Origin: Anaerococcus mediterraneensis
GTDB lineage: Bacteria; Bacillota; Clostridia; Tissierellales; Peptoniphilaceae
DNA length: 64,000 nucleotides
Direction: 5' to 3'
Assembly (NCBI RefSeq): GCF_900128415.1
Contig: NZ_LT635772.1
Location: 1,178,001 to 1,242,000 of the forward strand
In this document: positions 1 to 8,123 of the stretch, in pieces
Layout of the letters: every line of letters starts with the position of its first letter
Numbering within the stretch: the first letter of the stretch is position 1
The notes under the pieces: model-generated
What the model saw: the letters and a program-made list of their open reading frames with translations, nothing else
What the model was told of the DNA's origin: nothing
Database searches by the model: none
Translations under genes and position numbers: made by a program

Positions 1-203
1 CAGTTTACCTATACAAACAAGCAGTAGAAGAAGCTGGTAGCACAGATACAAAGGCAGTTTGCCAGGCTTTAAAAAATATAAAATTTGATGGTTTAACTGG
101 ATCATTTACCTATGATGAGAATAACAATCCTGTAAAATCAGCAAAAATGATAAAAATAGAAAATGGCAAGTATAAATTTGATTCTGAGGTAGATCCTAAT
201 TAA
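1..203 (+). CDS. Branched-chain amino-acid ABC transporter substrate-binding protein, C-terminal end (partial)
   Basis: The reading frame is open from base 3 and stops with TAA at 201-203; the 5' part lies outside the window. The 66 visible residues contain LTGSFTYDENNNPVKSAKM and end in KYKFDSEVDPN. This is almost the same as the C-termini of the two following binding proteins (DENNNP followed by an Ile/Val-rich strand and a final basic or acidic tail), so it is a third tandem paralogue of the LivJ type. By family it would be an extracellular lipoprotein delivering Leu/Ile/Val to the LivHMGF transporter encoded downstream. Its own leader is not visible. Confidence 0.9.
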   Translation, partial: VYLYKQAVEEAGSTDTKAVCQALKNIKFDGLTGSFTYDENNNPVKSAKMIKIENGKYKFDSEVDPN

Positions 204-208
204 AAAAT

Positions 209-237
209 TTGACAAAAATCAAATATGAGTATAAAAT
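209..237 (+). promoter_or_regulatory. Promoter of the first T-box leader
   Basis: A consensus -35 TTGACA (209-214) is followed after 17 bases by TAAAAT (232-237); TATAAA at 230-235 is an alternative with 15-base spacing. Transcription would start at about 244, just before the T-box stem I. The promoter lies directly after the stop of the preceding gene, so the next gene has its own transcription unit. Confidence 0.7.
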
Positions 238-243
238 GACTGC

Positions 244-515
244 ATAAAGATAAAGACTAAGAAGTGGAAAAGACCCCATTATAGTTTTATCAGAGAGTTG
301 CTGGTTGGTGAGAAGCAATAAAGCATAAAGGGTCGGTTCGCCACGGAGTTGTTCACTGAAATTTTAGTATGTGGTACCGTAAGCTCACGTTATAGAGATA
401 TTCATTAGATTGAAGCTGAGTGCATCAAAAGGATGAAGAAGAGTGGTACCGCGGGGCTAATTGTAATTTCAAACCTCGTCTCTTTGCATATTATGTAGAA
501 GAGACGAGGTTTTTT
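244..515 (+). promoter_or_regulatory. T-box riboswitch leader, probable isoleucine (ATT) specifier
   Basis: The block TAAGAAGTGG (258-267) marks the lower part of stem I. TGAA (357-360) is followed by ATT (361-363), the likely specifier codon. A short stem III lies near 374-392, then AGTGCATCAA (419-428) and the T-box core TGGTACCGCGG (444-454). A terminator with 11 paired bases and a T-run follows. Every block except the codon recurs at matching spacing in the second leader. T-boxes let transcription continue when uncharged cognate tRNA binds, so this leader should raise expression of the downstream binding protein when tRNA-Ile is uncharged. The specifier is assigned by alignment of the two leaders, not by a computed fold. 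Confidence 0.9.
474..515 (+). terminator. T-box-controlled terminator
   Basis: CCTCGTCTCTT (474-484) pairs perfectly with AAGAGACGAGG (499-509), followed by TTTTTT. It is the OFF-state hairpin of the first T-box and ends about 20 bases before the start codon at 535. Confidence 0.92.
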
Positions 516-534
516 CTACGTTTAGGAGGAAAAT

Positions 535-1701
535 ATGAACACAAAAAGAAAATTATTAGCAGTCGCAACAAGTTTAGCCTTGATATTAGCAGGATGCAAT
601 GGCAAGGCTGGTACTAATGAAAATGTTGAAAACAAAGATAATGATACGGTTAAACTTGGAGTAATAACTCCACAAACAGGTCCTGTATCAATATATGGCA
701 AGGCTAATGAAAATGGGATCAAACTTGCCGCAAAAGAGATAAATGAAAAAGGCGGCATAGATGGTAAAAAAATCGAACTAATAATCATGGATGATAAGGG
801 AGAATTAACAGAAGCTGTCACTTCATATAATAAATTATTAGAAGAAAATGTTGACCTAGTCATAGGAGCCTTTACATCCAAACCATCCTTGGCCGTAGCT
901 GAAACAGCTGTGAATTATGACCTACCAGTTATAACACCAGGTGGTACCCAAGAAGAAATCACCCAAGGAAAGGAAAATGTTTTTAGGCAGACTTTTACAA
1001 ATTCTTACCAAGGATCACTTCTTGCAATTTTTGCCAAGGACAATCTAAAAGCAAAAACCGCAGCTATTCTAAAAAACAGTTCTGACGATTATTCTACTGG
1101 TATAGCCAAAGCCTTTTCAGATAAGGCCAAGGAATTGGGCATAGAAATTGTAGCAGAGGAATCTTATGGAGCTAATGATACGGATTTCAAAGCCCAGCTT
1201 ACAAGTATTAGAAAAGAGAATCCTGATATCTTATTATTGCCAGATTATTATGAAAAGCTCACACTGATAATGCCACAGGCTAGAGAAGTTGGAATACAAT
1301 CAACCTTTATAGGTCCTGATGGCTGGGCTGGATTCTTACAAGCCCTTGATAAGTCTTCTTATGAGGATGTAAACAATTCTTACTATAATGATCATTTTGC
1401 TATAGATTCTACAGAAGATATAGTAGCAGATTTTGTAAAAAACTATAGAGAGGAATACAAAGAAGATCCAATATCACCATCGGCCCTAGGCTATGATAGT
1501 GTATATTTAGCAAAACAGGCTCTAGAAGAAGCAAAAACAACTGATCATAAAGAGGTCACAAAAGCTTTGAAAAATATAGATTTCAAAGGAGTCACTGGAA
1601 GTTTTAAATTTGATGAAAATAATAATCCAGTCAAATCTTCGACAATGATAAAAATCGAAGACGGGAAATACAAATTTGAAACTGTAGTCAAACCAAGATA
1701 A
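535..1701 (+). CDS. Branched-chain amino-acid ABC transporter substrate-binding lipoprotein (LivJ-like)
   Basis: This 388-residue periplasmic-binding-protein type I protein of the Leu/Ile/Val family would capture branched-chain amino acids outside the membrane and hand them to LivHM. It has a basic N-terminus, a hydrophobic stretch and a lipobox ILAGC with Cys21 as the lipidation site. The family opening VKLGVITPQTGPVSIYGKA follows, then DDKGELTEAVTSY and the C-terminal DENNNP block shared with its neighbours. The ATG has a good AGGAGG site (523-528). It is close in sequence to the protein at 2077-3222 and to the partial gene at 1-203. It lies behind its own T-box, apparently Ile-specific. 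Actual ligand preference cannot be read from sequence. Confidence 0.93.
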   Translation: MNTKRKLLAVATSLALILAGCNGKAGTNENVENKDNDTVKLGVITPQTGPVSIYGKANENGIKLAAKEINEKGGIDGKKIELIIMDDKGELTEAVTSYNKLLEENVDLVIGAFTSKPSLAVAETAVNYDLPVITPGGTQEEITQGKENVFRQTFTNSYQGSLLAIFAKDNLKAKTAAILKNSSDDYSTGIAKAFSDKAKELGIEIVAEESYGANDTDFKAQLTSIRKENPDILLLPDYYEKLTLIMPQAREVGIQSTFIGPDGWAGFLQALDKSSYEDVNNSYYNDHFAIDSTEDIVADFVKNYREEYKEDPISPSALGYDSVYLAKQALEEAKTTDHKEVTKALKNIDFKGVTGSFKFDENNNPVKSSTMIKIEDGKYKFETVVKPR

Positions 1702-1740
1702 TTAAATATTCAAAAAAAAGTATTATTATTTAAAAAATGA

Positions 1741-1768
1741 TTGACAAATAGATTTATGAACATATAAT
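1741..1768 (+). promoter_or_regulatory. Promoter of the second T-box leader
   Basis: Consensus TTGACA (1741-1746) and consensus TATAAT (1763-1768) are separated by 16 bases. It lies about 40 bases after the stop of the first complete binding-protein gene and just upstream of the second T-box stem I. Confidence 0.85.
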
Positions 1769-1774
1769 ATCTTC

Positions 1775-2052
1775 ATACAAATCTAAAAGCTAAGAAGTGG
1801 AATATTATAAGTCATTCATTTTTATAGAGAGGTATTGTTTGGTGCAAAATACCAAAATGAACCTTAGAACTAGCCACCAAGCCACACATTGAACTAATAG
1901 TAGGTGTTGTCGGGAACTCCCGTTACAGAGTTATTCATTAAAATGATCAAAGTGCATCAATTGATGAAGAAGAGTGGCACCGCGGAGTTGGTTAATAAAT
2001 AATAATACCCTTCGTCTCTTCTACCATAGGTAGGAAAGACGAAGGGTTTTTT
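1775..2052 (+). promoter_or_regulatory. T-box riboswitch leader, probable leucine (CTA) specifier
   Basis: It has the same architecture as the first leader: TAAGAAGTGG (1791-1800), TGAA (1890-1893) followed by CTA (1894-1896), the stem III hairpin GGGAACTCCCG with TTACAGAG after it, AGTGCATCAA near 1950-1960 and the T-box core TGGCACCGCGG (1975-1985). The codon lies 103 bases after the TAAGAAGTGG block in both leaders. CTA is a leucine codon. Because livHMGF follow the second binding protein with no further terminator, this leader should control the whole transporter. No protein gene lies in this stretch. Confidence 0.9.
2007..2052 (+). terminator. T-box-controlled terminator
   Basis: A 19-base arm (2007-2025) pairs with 2029-2047 across a 3-base loop, with one mismatch and one wobble, and is followed by TTTTTT. 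It is the OFF-state hairpin of the second T-box leader. Confidence 0.92.
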
Positions 2053-2076
2053 CCTACCAAAAACTTAGGAGGAAAA

Positions 2077-3222
2077 ATGAAAAAGAAATTATTTGGTATT
2101 TTGGCAATAGGAGCAATTATATTTGCTGGATGTGGAAAAAATGAAAAAGAAGCTAAAAATGACAACGTAGTCAATATTGGAGCTATATTTCCACTTACAG
2201 GTCAGTATTCTAATTATGGCCTATCTACTGTAAATGGTATAAACATGGCAATAGATGAAATAAATAAAAACGGTGGGATAAATGGCAAAGAGATTGTTTT
2301 AGAATCTTTAGATGATAAGGGCGAGTTAACAGATTCTGTAACTAGCTATAGTAAACTAGTAGCCAAAGGTGTATCAGCAATTATTGGTACAAACACATCT
2401 ACACCTTCACAAGCCATAGCAGAAGCATCTGTAGAAGATGGATTGCCAGTTATAACACCAACTGGTACTGAGGTGTCAATCACAGAGGGAAAAGCAAATG
2501 TATTTAGGACTTGCTTCACAAACCCTTATCAAGGAGAATTGCTTGCAATATTTGCAAATGATAGCCTAAAAGCAAAGACAGCTGCTATAATGGTAAATTC
2601 GTCCAGTGATTACTCTACAGGAATAGCTGAATCATTTGAGAAAAAAGCTAATGAGCTTGGTATAAAGATAGTAGCCAAGGAGTCATATGGGGATAATGAT
2701 ACAGACTTCAAGGCTCAGCTAACAACAATAGCAAACAAAAACCCAGATGTATTGCTATTACCAGAATATTATGAGAAATTATCACTAATCACACCTCAAG
2801 CCAGGTCTGCTGGGATCAAAGCATCATTTTTAGGTGGTGATGGCTGGGATGGGATACTTAAAACAATGGATCCATCAAGTTATGACATTATCCAGGATTC
2901 ATATTTTACAAATCACTTTAGTATAGAAGATAAAAATCCTAAGGTTCAAGATTTTATTGAAAAATATAGAAATCTTTATAATGAAGATCCAACAGCATTT
3001 TCAGCCTTGGGATATGATACAGTTTATATAATAAAAAATGGATTTGAAGCTGCTAAATCAGATTCAAATGAAGATAGGAATGCTGCTATAAAAGCTTTAA
3101 ATTTTGATGGGATAACAGGATCATTTACCTTTGATGAGAACAATAATCCACAAAAAGCGGCATCAATTATGAAGGTAGATAAGGGAGAATATAGGTTTGA
3201 TTCAATAGTCAACCATAGATAG
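2077..3222 (+). CDS. Branched-chain amino-acid ABC transporter substrate-binding lipoprotein (LivJ-like)
   Basis: This 381-residue paralogue of the preceding binding protein has a lysine-rich start, a hydrophobic core and lipobox IFAGC (Cys19). The family opening VNIGAIFPLTGQYSNYGLS, DDKGELTDSVTSY and the C-terminal FTFDENNNPQKA are conserved. It should bind Leu/Ile/Val-type ligands at the cell surface. It is separated from livH by only 15 bases with no terminator, so it is the first gene of the transporter operon and lies under the apparently Leu-specific T-box. Retention of a second or third binding protein for one permease suggests different affinities or specificities, which is inference. 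Confidence 0.93.
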   Translation: MKKKLFGILAIGAIIFAGCGKNEKEAKNDNVVNIGAIFPLTGQYSNYGLSTVNGINMAIDEINKNGGINGKEIVLESLDDKGELTDSVTSYSKLVAKGVSAIIGTNTSTPSQAIAEASVEDGLPVITPTGTEVSITEGKANVFRTCFTNPYQGELLAIFANDSLKAKTAAIMVNSSSDYSTGIAESFEKKANELGIKIVAKESYGDNDTDFKAQLTTIANKNPDVLLLPEYYEKLSLITPQARSAGIKASFLGGDGWDGILKTMDPSSYDIIQDSYFTNHFSIEDKNPKVQDFIEKYRNLYNEDPTAFSALGYDTVYIIKNGFEAAKSDSNEDRNAAIKALNFDGITGSFTFDENNNPQKAASIMKVDKGEYRFDSIVNHR

Positions 3223-3237
3223 GAAAAGGAGAAATTA

Positions 3238-4125
3238 ATGGATTTTATAACCCAATTATTCAATGGGCTACAATTAGGTTCTATATACGCCCTAGTAGCC
3301 CTAGGATATACCATGGTTTATGGAATAGCAAAGTTAATAAACTTTGCCCATGGTGATATCATAATGGTAGGAGGATATACAGTTTTCCTTGCCATACAAA
3401 TGCCAATGTTTAAGGCAGGCTTGCCACTTTGGCTAACAATTGTACCAACAGTTATACTATGTACAATTTTAGGTGTTGTTATTGAGAGAGTAGCTTATAG
3501 GCCTTTGAGAAATTCATCGAGGATATCTCTTCTAATAACAACTATAGGTGTGTCACTATTTTTACAAAACTTGTTTGTAAAGATCTTTACATCTTCAGCT
3601 AAACCTATACCAGCCTTGTTTCCACAAAAATCAGTAAGTTTTGGTGGAGTTCACCTATCACTAGCAACAATTATTACCATAGTTTCAACAATCATTTTGA
3701 CTTATTTGTTAAATCTATTTGTAAACAAAACTAAACATGGTAAATCAATGCTAGCTGTAAGCGAAGATTACGGAGCTGCTGAGCTTGTAGGTATAAATGT
3801 AAATAAGGTTATGACAATGACCTTTGCTATAGGATCAGCCTTAGCAGGTGTTGCTTCAGTATTATATGTATCAAGCTATCCACAAATCCAACCGTTTATG
3901 GGTTCTATGCTTGGTATAAAAGCATTTACAGCGGCAGTACTCGGTGGTATTGGAAATATACCAGGAGCGGTAATAGGTGGTTTGATTCTTGGAATAATAG
4001 AAGTATTGACCAGGGCTTATTTATCAAGTGCCTATGCTGATGCTATCGTATTTGTTGTTTTGATAATTGTTTTATTAGTTCAACCAAATGGTTTGTTTGG
4101 TAAACTAGAGAAAGAAAAGGTGTGA
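3238..4125 (+). CDS. livH: Branched-chain amino-acid ABC transporter permease LivH
   Basis: The protein has 295 residues, the usual LivH length, and is hydrophobic throughout with about eight membrane segments. It opens with the family-typical NGLQLGSIYALVALGYTMVY and GIAKLINFAHGDIIMVG, and carries the permease-ATPase coupling region with GIGNIPGAVIGGLILG near the C-terminus. It forms the membrane channel with LivM and receives substrate from the lipid-anchored binding proteins. An AGGAG site (3223-3232 area) precedes the ATG. It is followed after three bases by livM. Confidence 0.95.
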   Translation: MDFITQLFNGLQLGSIYALVALGYTMVYGIAKLINFAHGDIIMVGGYTVFLAIQMPMFKAGLPLWLTIVPTVILCTILGVVIERVAYRPLRNSSRISLLITTIGVSLFLQNLFVKIFTSSAKPIPALFPQKSVSFGGVHLSLATIITIVSTIILTYLLNLFVNKTKHGKSMLAVSEDYGAAELVGINVNKVMTMTFAIGSALAGVASVLYVSSYPQIQPFMGSMLGIKAFTAAVLGGIGNIPGAVIGGLILGIIEVLTRAYLSSAYADAIVFVVLIIVLLVQPNGLFGKLEKEKV

Positions 4126-4128
4126 TAT

Positions 4129-5106
4129 ATGTCTAAAAATAGAAGAAAAACTTATATTGTCACAACTGTTTTAGTATTACTTTTATATATATTATGTCAA
4201 GGTCTAATTAGTGCGGGACTTATAGATAGGTATTGGCAAAATATATTGACCCTAATTTGCATAAATATGATCATGGCTACAAGCCTTAACCTAACCGTAG
4301 GTGTTCTCGGGCAAATAAATCTAGGACACGCTGGTTTTATGGCAGTAGGTGCTTATTCAGCAGCACTCTTCCTAAAAAGTGGTCTAGTTGGTGGCTTTGC
4401 AGGTTTTATAATTAGCCTTTTAATAGCAGGTGTTGTATCAGCTATATTCGGAGTTTTGATAGGCCTACCTGTACTTAGACTCACTGGTGATTACCTAGCT
4501 ATAGTTACACTTGCATTTGGTGAGATAATTAGGGTTTTGATAGAAAATCTTTCCTTTACTGGTGGAGCCCAAGGACTTGCCGGCATACCAACAACAAATG
4601 ATTTTGGAAAATATTATTTTTTGGCAGTTTTTGTTATTGCAATGATTTTTACTTATGCTGGATGTAGGCATGGAAGGGCAGTTTTATCAATTAGGGATAA
4701 TGAACTAGCTAGCCAGTCATGTGGTATAAATATAACAAAATATAAGACTTTTGCTTTTGCTTTATCTGCTGTATTTGCAGGTATTGCTGGAGCCTTATAT
4801 GCACAGAGTTTTGGAGTTTTGGCAGCAAATATATTCAACTATAACAAGTCTTTTGACTATCTAGTTATGGTTGTATTAGGAGGAATGGGTTCTATAACAG
4901 GAGCTATTTTCTCATCAATAGGCCTTACAATATTACCAGAAATCCTAAGGCCTCTTGCTGATTGGAGAATGGTAATATATGCTCTGATATTGATTATAGT
5001 TATGATATTTAGACCACAGGGACTTTTGGGTAGGAAAGAATTTTCTATAAGAAGTTTCTTGAAGATAGATAAGTATGACAAAGGAGATGTAGAGTGTGAA
5101 CAGTAA
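4129..5106 (+). CDS. livM: Branched-chain amino-acid ABC transporter permease LivM
   Basis: This second inner-membrane permease has 325 residues with an N-terminal hydrophobic segment (about 9-30) and LivM-type blocks: NLTVGVLGQINLGHAGFMAV, GLPVLRLTGDYLAIVTLAFG and the coupling-region VVLGGMGSITGAIFSS. It pairs with LivH to form the translocation pore. The C-terminus runs into livG, overlapping it by 11 bases, which suggests coupled translation. Confidence 0.95.
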   Translation: MSKNRRKTYIVTTVLVLLLYILCQGLISAGLIDRYWQNILTLICINMIMATSLNLTVGVLGQINLGHAGFMAVGAYSAALFLKSGLVGGFAGFIISLLIAGVVSAIFGVLIGLPVLRLTGDYLAIVTLAFGEIIRVLIENLSFTGGAQGLAGIPTTNDFGKYYFLAVFVIAMIFTYAGCRHGRAVLSIRDNELASQSCGINITKYKTFAFALSAVFAGIAGALYAQSFGVLAANIFNYNKSFDYLVMVVLGGMGSITGAIFSSIGLTILPEILRPLADWRMVIYALILIIVMIFRPQGLLGRKEFSIRSFLKIDKYDKGDVECEQ

Positions 5107-5878
5107 AGAAGTATTAAATGAAAATGTGCTTGAAGTTAAAGACCTAAGTATTTCCTTTGGAGGACTTAAAGCAGTACAAAATGTAAGTTTCAACCTAAAA
5201 AGAGGCGAGCTTCTAGGTCTTATTGGTCCAAATGGAGCAGGAAAAACCACTCTTTTTAATATGCTATCAGGAGTATATACTCCAACTAGCGGAGAGATTT
5301 TGTTAGATGGTGAAAAAATAAATGGTTTATCCCCTGACAATCTCTCAAAATTAGGAGTAGCCAGGACCTTTCAAAATATAAGATTATTTGATAACCTAAC
5401 TGTGCTAGACAATGTAAAACTAGCCATGAACCAATATATGGAATATGGAGTATTGACAGGTATGCTTAGACTTCCAAAATATTGGAAAGAGGAAAATGAA
5501 GCTACAGAAAAAGCAAAAGAAATCCTAAGACTATTTGATCTTGAAAGATATTTTAGGGCCTTTGCAGGTAACTTGCCATATGGAGCCCAAAGGAAACTAG
5601 AGATAGCAAGGGCTATGGCAACTAGACCAAAACTATTGCTACTTGACGAACCTGCAGCAGGTATGAATGAATCTGAAACTCAGGATTTGATGGATTCTAT
5701 AAAAATTATTAGAGAAAAAACTGGTGTTTCTATCCTACTTATAGAGCATGATATGAATTTGGTTTTAGGTATATCAGAAAGACTTGTCGTTTTAAACTAT
5801 GGAGAAATTCTAGCATCTGGAGATCCTAGAGAAGTAATAGAAAACGAAGAAGTAGTAAAGGCCTATCTAGGTAGCTAG
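5096..5878 (+). CDS. livG: Branched-chain amino-acid ABC transporter ATP-binding protein LivG
   Basis: This 260-residue cytoplasmic ATPase energises the Liv transporter. Walker A is GPNGAGKTT (residues 44-52), the Q-loop glutamine is at 93, the ABC signature has the LivG-type form LPYGAQ (160-165) instead of LSGGQ, and Walker B is LLLLDEP (180-186), with an H-loop in LIEHDMNLV. Translation starts at GTG within the end of livM. It is larger than LivF, as usual, and precedes it by 12 bases. Confidence 0.95.
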   Translation: MNSKEVLNENVLEVKDLSISFGGLKAVQNVSFNLKRGELLGLIGPNGAGKTTLFNMLSGVYTPTSGEILLDGEKINGLSPDNLSKLGVARTFQNIRLFDNLTVLDNVKLAMNQYMEYGVLTGMLRLPKYWKEENEATEKAKEILRLFDLERYFRAFAGNLPYGAQRKLEIARAMATRPKLLLLDEPAAGMNESETQDLMDSIKIIREKTGVSILLIEHDMNLVLGISERLVVLNYGEILASGDPREVIENEEVVKAYLGS

Positions 5879-5890
5879 AGAGAGGATATT

Positions 5891-6604
5891 ATGACTATAT
5901 TAAGAATAGAAAATTTGAGTGTATTTTATGGAAATATCCAAGCTTTGAAGGGTATAAGCCTAAAAGTAGAAGAAGGTGAAGTAGTTTCCCTAATAGGGGC
6001 CAATGGTGCAGGAAAAACTACGACCTTGCAGACTATATCAGGACTACTAAAACCAAAAACTGGCGATATCTTTTTTAGGGAAAAATCCATTATAAAAGAA
6101 AAAACCTATCAGATAACAAGAGAAGGCATAGCCCAAGTTCCAGAGGGTAGGCGAGTTTTTAGTGGTCTATCAGTAGAAGACAACCTTTTGATGGGAGCTA
6201 TCTCAGTTGATAGGAGTGATGAAGAAAATAAAAAAGAATTAGAAAAAATTTACAGCTTGTTTCCGGTTTTGAAAGAAAGAAAAAAACAAAAGGCAGGGAC
6301 CTTATCTGGTGGAGAACAACAAATGCTAGCAATGGGTAGGGCACTTCTGACAAATCCAGATGTTCTCTTGCTAGATGAGCCATCTATGGGGCTTTCACCA
6401 CTTTTTGTAGACAAGATATTTGATACAATTAGGATCTTAAAAGACCAGGGTAGGACCATACTTATGGTGGAACAAAATGCTAATTTAGCCTTAGATGTAG
6501 CAGATAGGGCCTATGTACTTGAGACAGGCAAGATTGTAAAAGAAGGTAAGGCAAATGATTTAAAATCAGATCCAGATGTAAAAGCTGCTTATTTAGGTAT
6601 ATAA
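5891..6604 (+). CDS. livF: Branched-chain amino-acid ABC transporter ATP-binding protein LivF
   Basis: This second ATPase of the transporter has 237 residues. Walker A is GANGAGKTT (36-44), the signature LSGGE is at 138-142, Walker B VLLLDEP is at 158-164, and the LivF-typical QVPEGRRVF (82-90) follows the Q-loop. It is expected to form a heterodimer with LivG on the cytoplasmic face of LivHM. It is the last gene of the operon and is followed at once by a strong terminator. Confidence 0.95.
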   Translation: MTILRIENLSVFYGNIQALKGISLKVEEGEVVSLIGANGAGKTTTLQTISGLLKPKTGDIFFREKSIIKEKTYQITREGIAQVPEGRRVFSGLSVEDNLLMGAISVDRSDEENKKELEKIYSLFPVLKERKKQKAGTLSGGEQQMLAMGRALLTNPDVLLLDEPSMGLSPLFVDKIFDTIRILKDQGRTILMVEQNANLALDVADRAYVLETGKIVKEGKANDLKSDPDVKAAYLGI

Positions 6605-6650
6605 AAAAAGCCTCTCTTTGCTGAAAATACCAGCAAGGAGGGCTTTTTTT
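6604..6650. terminator. Bidirectional terminator between livF and pepA
   Basis: GCCTCTCTTTGCTG pairs with CAGCAAGGAGGGC, with a run of A on the left and seven T on the right. It can therefore stop transcription from both convergent genes. Confidence 0.9.
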
Positions 6651-6660
6651 AGTAGCAAAT

Positions 6661-8028
6661 TTAGAAATCCTTAGCTAATTGATAAAGGGTTTTAACATGA
6701 ACTCCTGTTGCACCCTTGCCATTTATGCCCTGTGGGGCAGATAGGTAGGCAGTACCAGCTATATCCAAGTGGACCCAAGGATAAGCTTCTACAAAGTTTT
6801 CAATAAATTGACCAGCTGTTATTGAACCAGCCATTGGCCCGCCAGAATTTTTCACATCTCCGTTTTCTGATTCATTATAAGTTTTGTAGAATGGATCATT
6901 TGGTAATAGCCAAATTTTCTCATCCATTTTTTTGCTTGCATCAAGAACTTTGGAAAAAGCTTTTTCGTCATTCGTAATTGATGCAGTATAGGTCTCACCA
7001 AGAGCACCAACAGCAGCTCCTGTCAATGTAGCAAGGTCTACTAATAGGCTTGGTTTATATTCTGTTGCAGCAAAGTTAACTGCATCAGCAAGTGTAATCC
7101 TGCCTTCTGCATCAGTATTATCTACATCGATTGTCATACCATTTCTAGCCTTTATTATATCACCTGGTTTGTATGATCTTCCAGAAATGAGGTTTTCACA
7201 AGCTGCTACTATAGCTACAACATTTACCTTAAGTTTATTTAGGGCTATAGCTCTCATGGCTCCTATCACACTAGCAGATCCACCCATGTCTGAGTGCATA
7301 GTTTTCATTCCATTTGATGTTTTTATAGAATAACCGCCTGCATCATAGGTTAGACCCTTGCCTACAAGGGCAATTGGCGCTTTTTTAGGATCTGCCTTTA
7401 GGTATTCCATAACAATAAACTTAGGGTCTTTGTCAGAGCCCTTTGCTACCTCATAAAAAGCACTTAGACCCATAGCGAGGATCTCATCTCTGTCATATAC
7501 TTTTACATTTACTCCAAGATCTGATAGGTTTTCACAAGCTTTCTTTGCCAAGGTTTCTGGATATATATCATTTGATCTTAGGTTTACCAAATTTCTAGCC
7601 AAAAACTGACCATCTAGTACATTTCTTAGCTCATCTATATCTTCTTTGTATGAAGCAAATCTCTCATCAAAACTTACTTGAACAAAGTGGTTTTCTTTCT
7701 TCTCAGACTTATAATAATCAAAATCATAAGAAGAAACCAAAATGGCTTCTGCTAGACTAAGGACAAAAGTTTTATCATCCAAATTTGTAGGATTCTCTTT
7801 AATCGATAAACTTTCTATATCCTTATCTTTAGCAAATTTCCCTAAGCTACAAATAGCTTGTTTGAAAACTTCCTTATCAAACTTTTCTTCATCCCCAAGA
7901 CCTAAAAGGATCTTGCCTTGAAAAGCAGAAATCTCAGCTTTTTCACCTTTGAAATATTCATCTTCAATTTCATTTTTAAAGGCAAATTTAACTAGGTTTT
8001 TATCATTTATACTATAATTAAATTCCAT
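6661..8028 (-). CDS. pepA: Leucyl aminopeptidase, M17 family
   Basis: This 455-residue cytosolic di-metal aminopeptidase removes N-terminal residues, especially Leu, from peptides. The catalytic C-terminal domain shows GKGLTYDAGG (Lys224, Asp229), HSDMGG (Asp247) and NTDAEGR (304-310; Asp306 and Glu308 as metal ligands), all standard for M17. The N-terminal 150 residues are the less conserved macro-like domain. An AGGAGG site lies just before the ATG. It is convergent with the Liv operon, and the two could cooperate in generating and importing branched-chain amino acids, which is inference from context. Confidence 0.95.
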   Translation of the reverse strand: MEFNYSINDKNLVKFAFKNEIEDEYFKGEKAEISAFQGKILLGLGDEEKFDKEVFKQAICSLGKFAKDKDIESLSIKENPTNLDDKTFVLSLAEAILVSSYDFDYYKSEKKENHFVQVSFDERFASYKEDIDELRNVLDGQFLARNLVNLRSNDIYPETLAKKACENLSDLGVNVKVYDRDEILAMGLSAFYEVAKGSDKDPKFIVMEYLKADPKKAPIALVGKGLTYDAGGYSIKTSNGMKTMHSDMGGSASVIGAMRAIALNKLKVNVVAIVAACENLISGRSYKPGDIIKARNGMTIDVDNTDAEGRITLADAVNFAATEYKPSLLVDLATLTGAAVGALGETYTASITNDEKAFSKVLDASKKMDEKIWLLPNDPFYKTYNESENGDVKNSGGPMAGSITAGQFIENFVEAYPWVHLDIAGTAYLSAPQGINGKGATGVHVKTLYQLAKDF

Positions 8029-8123
8029 CTAATCCTCCTAATATTATCATACAATATAAAATATTATCTTCACATATTTATCCAGATTTTGATAAAGGGA
8101 TATAATATCTATAAGGAGCTATT

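Noticed and set aside
420-617. Open frame of 65 codons starting in the T-box region
   Set aside because: It covers the T-box core, the terminator and the start of the binding-protein gene in another frame; no family resemblance and no ribosome site.
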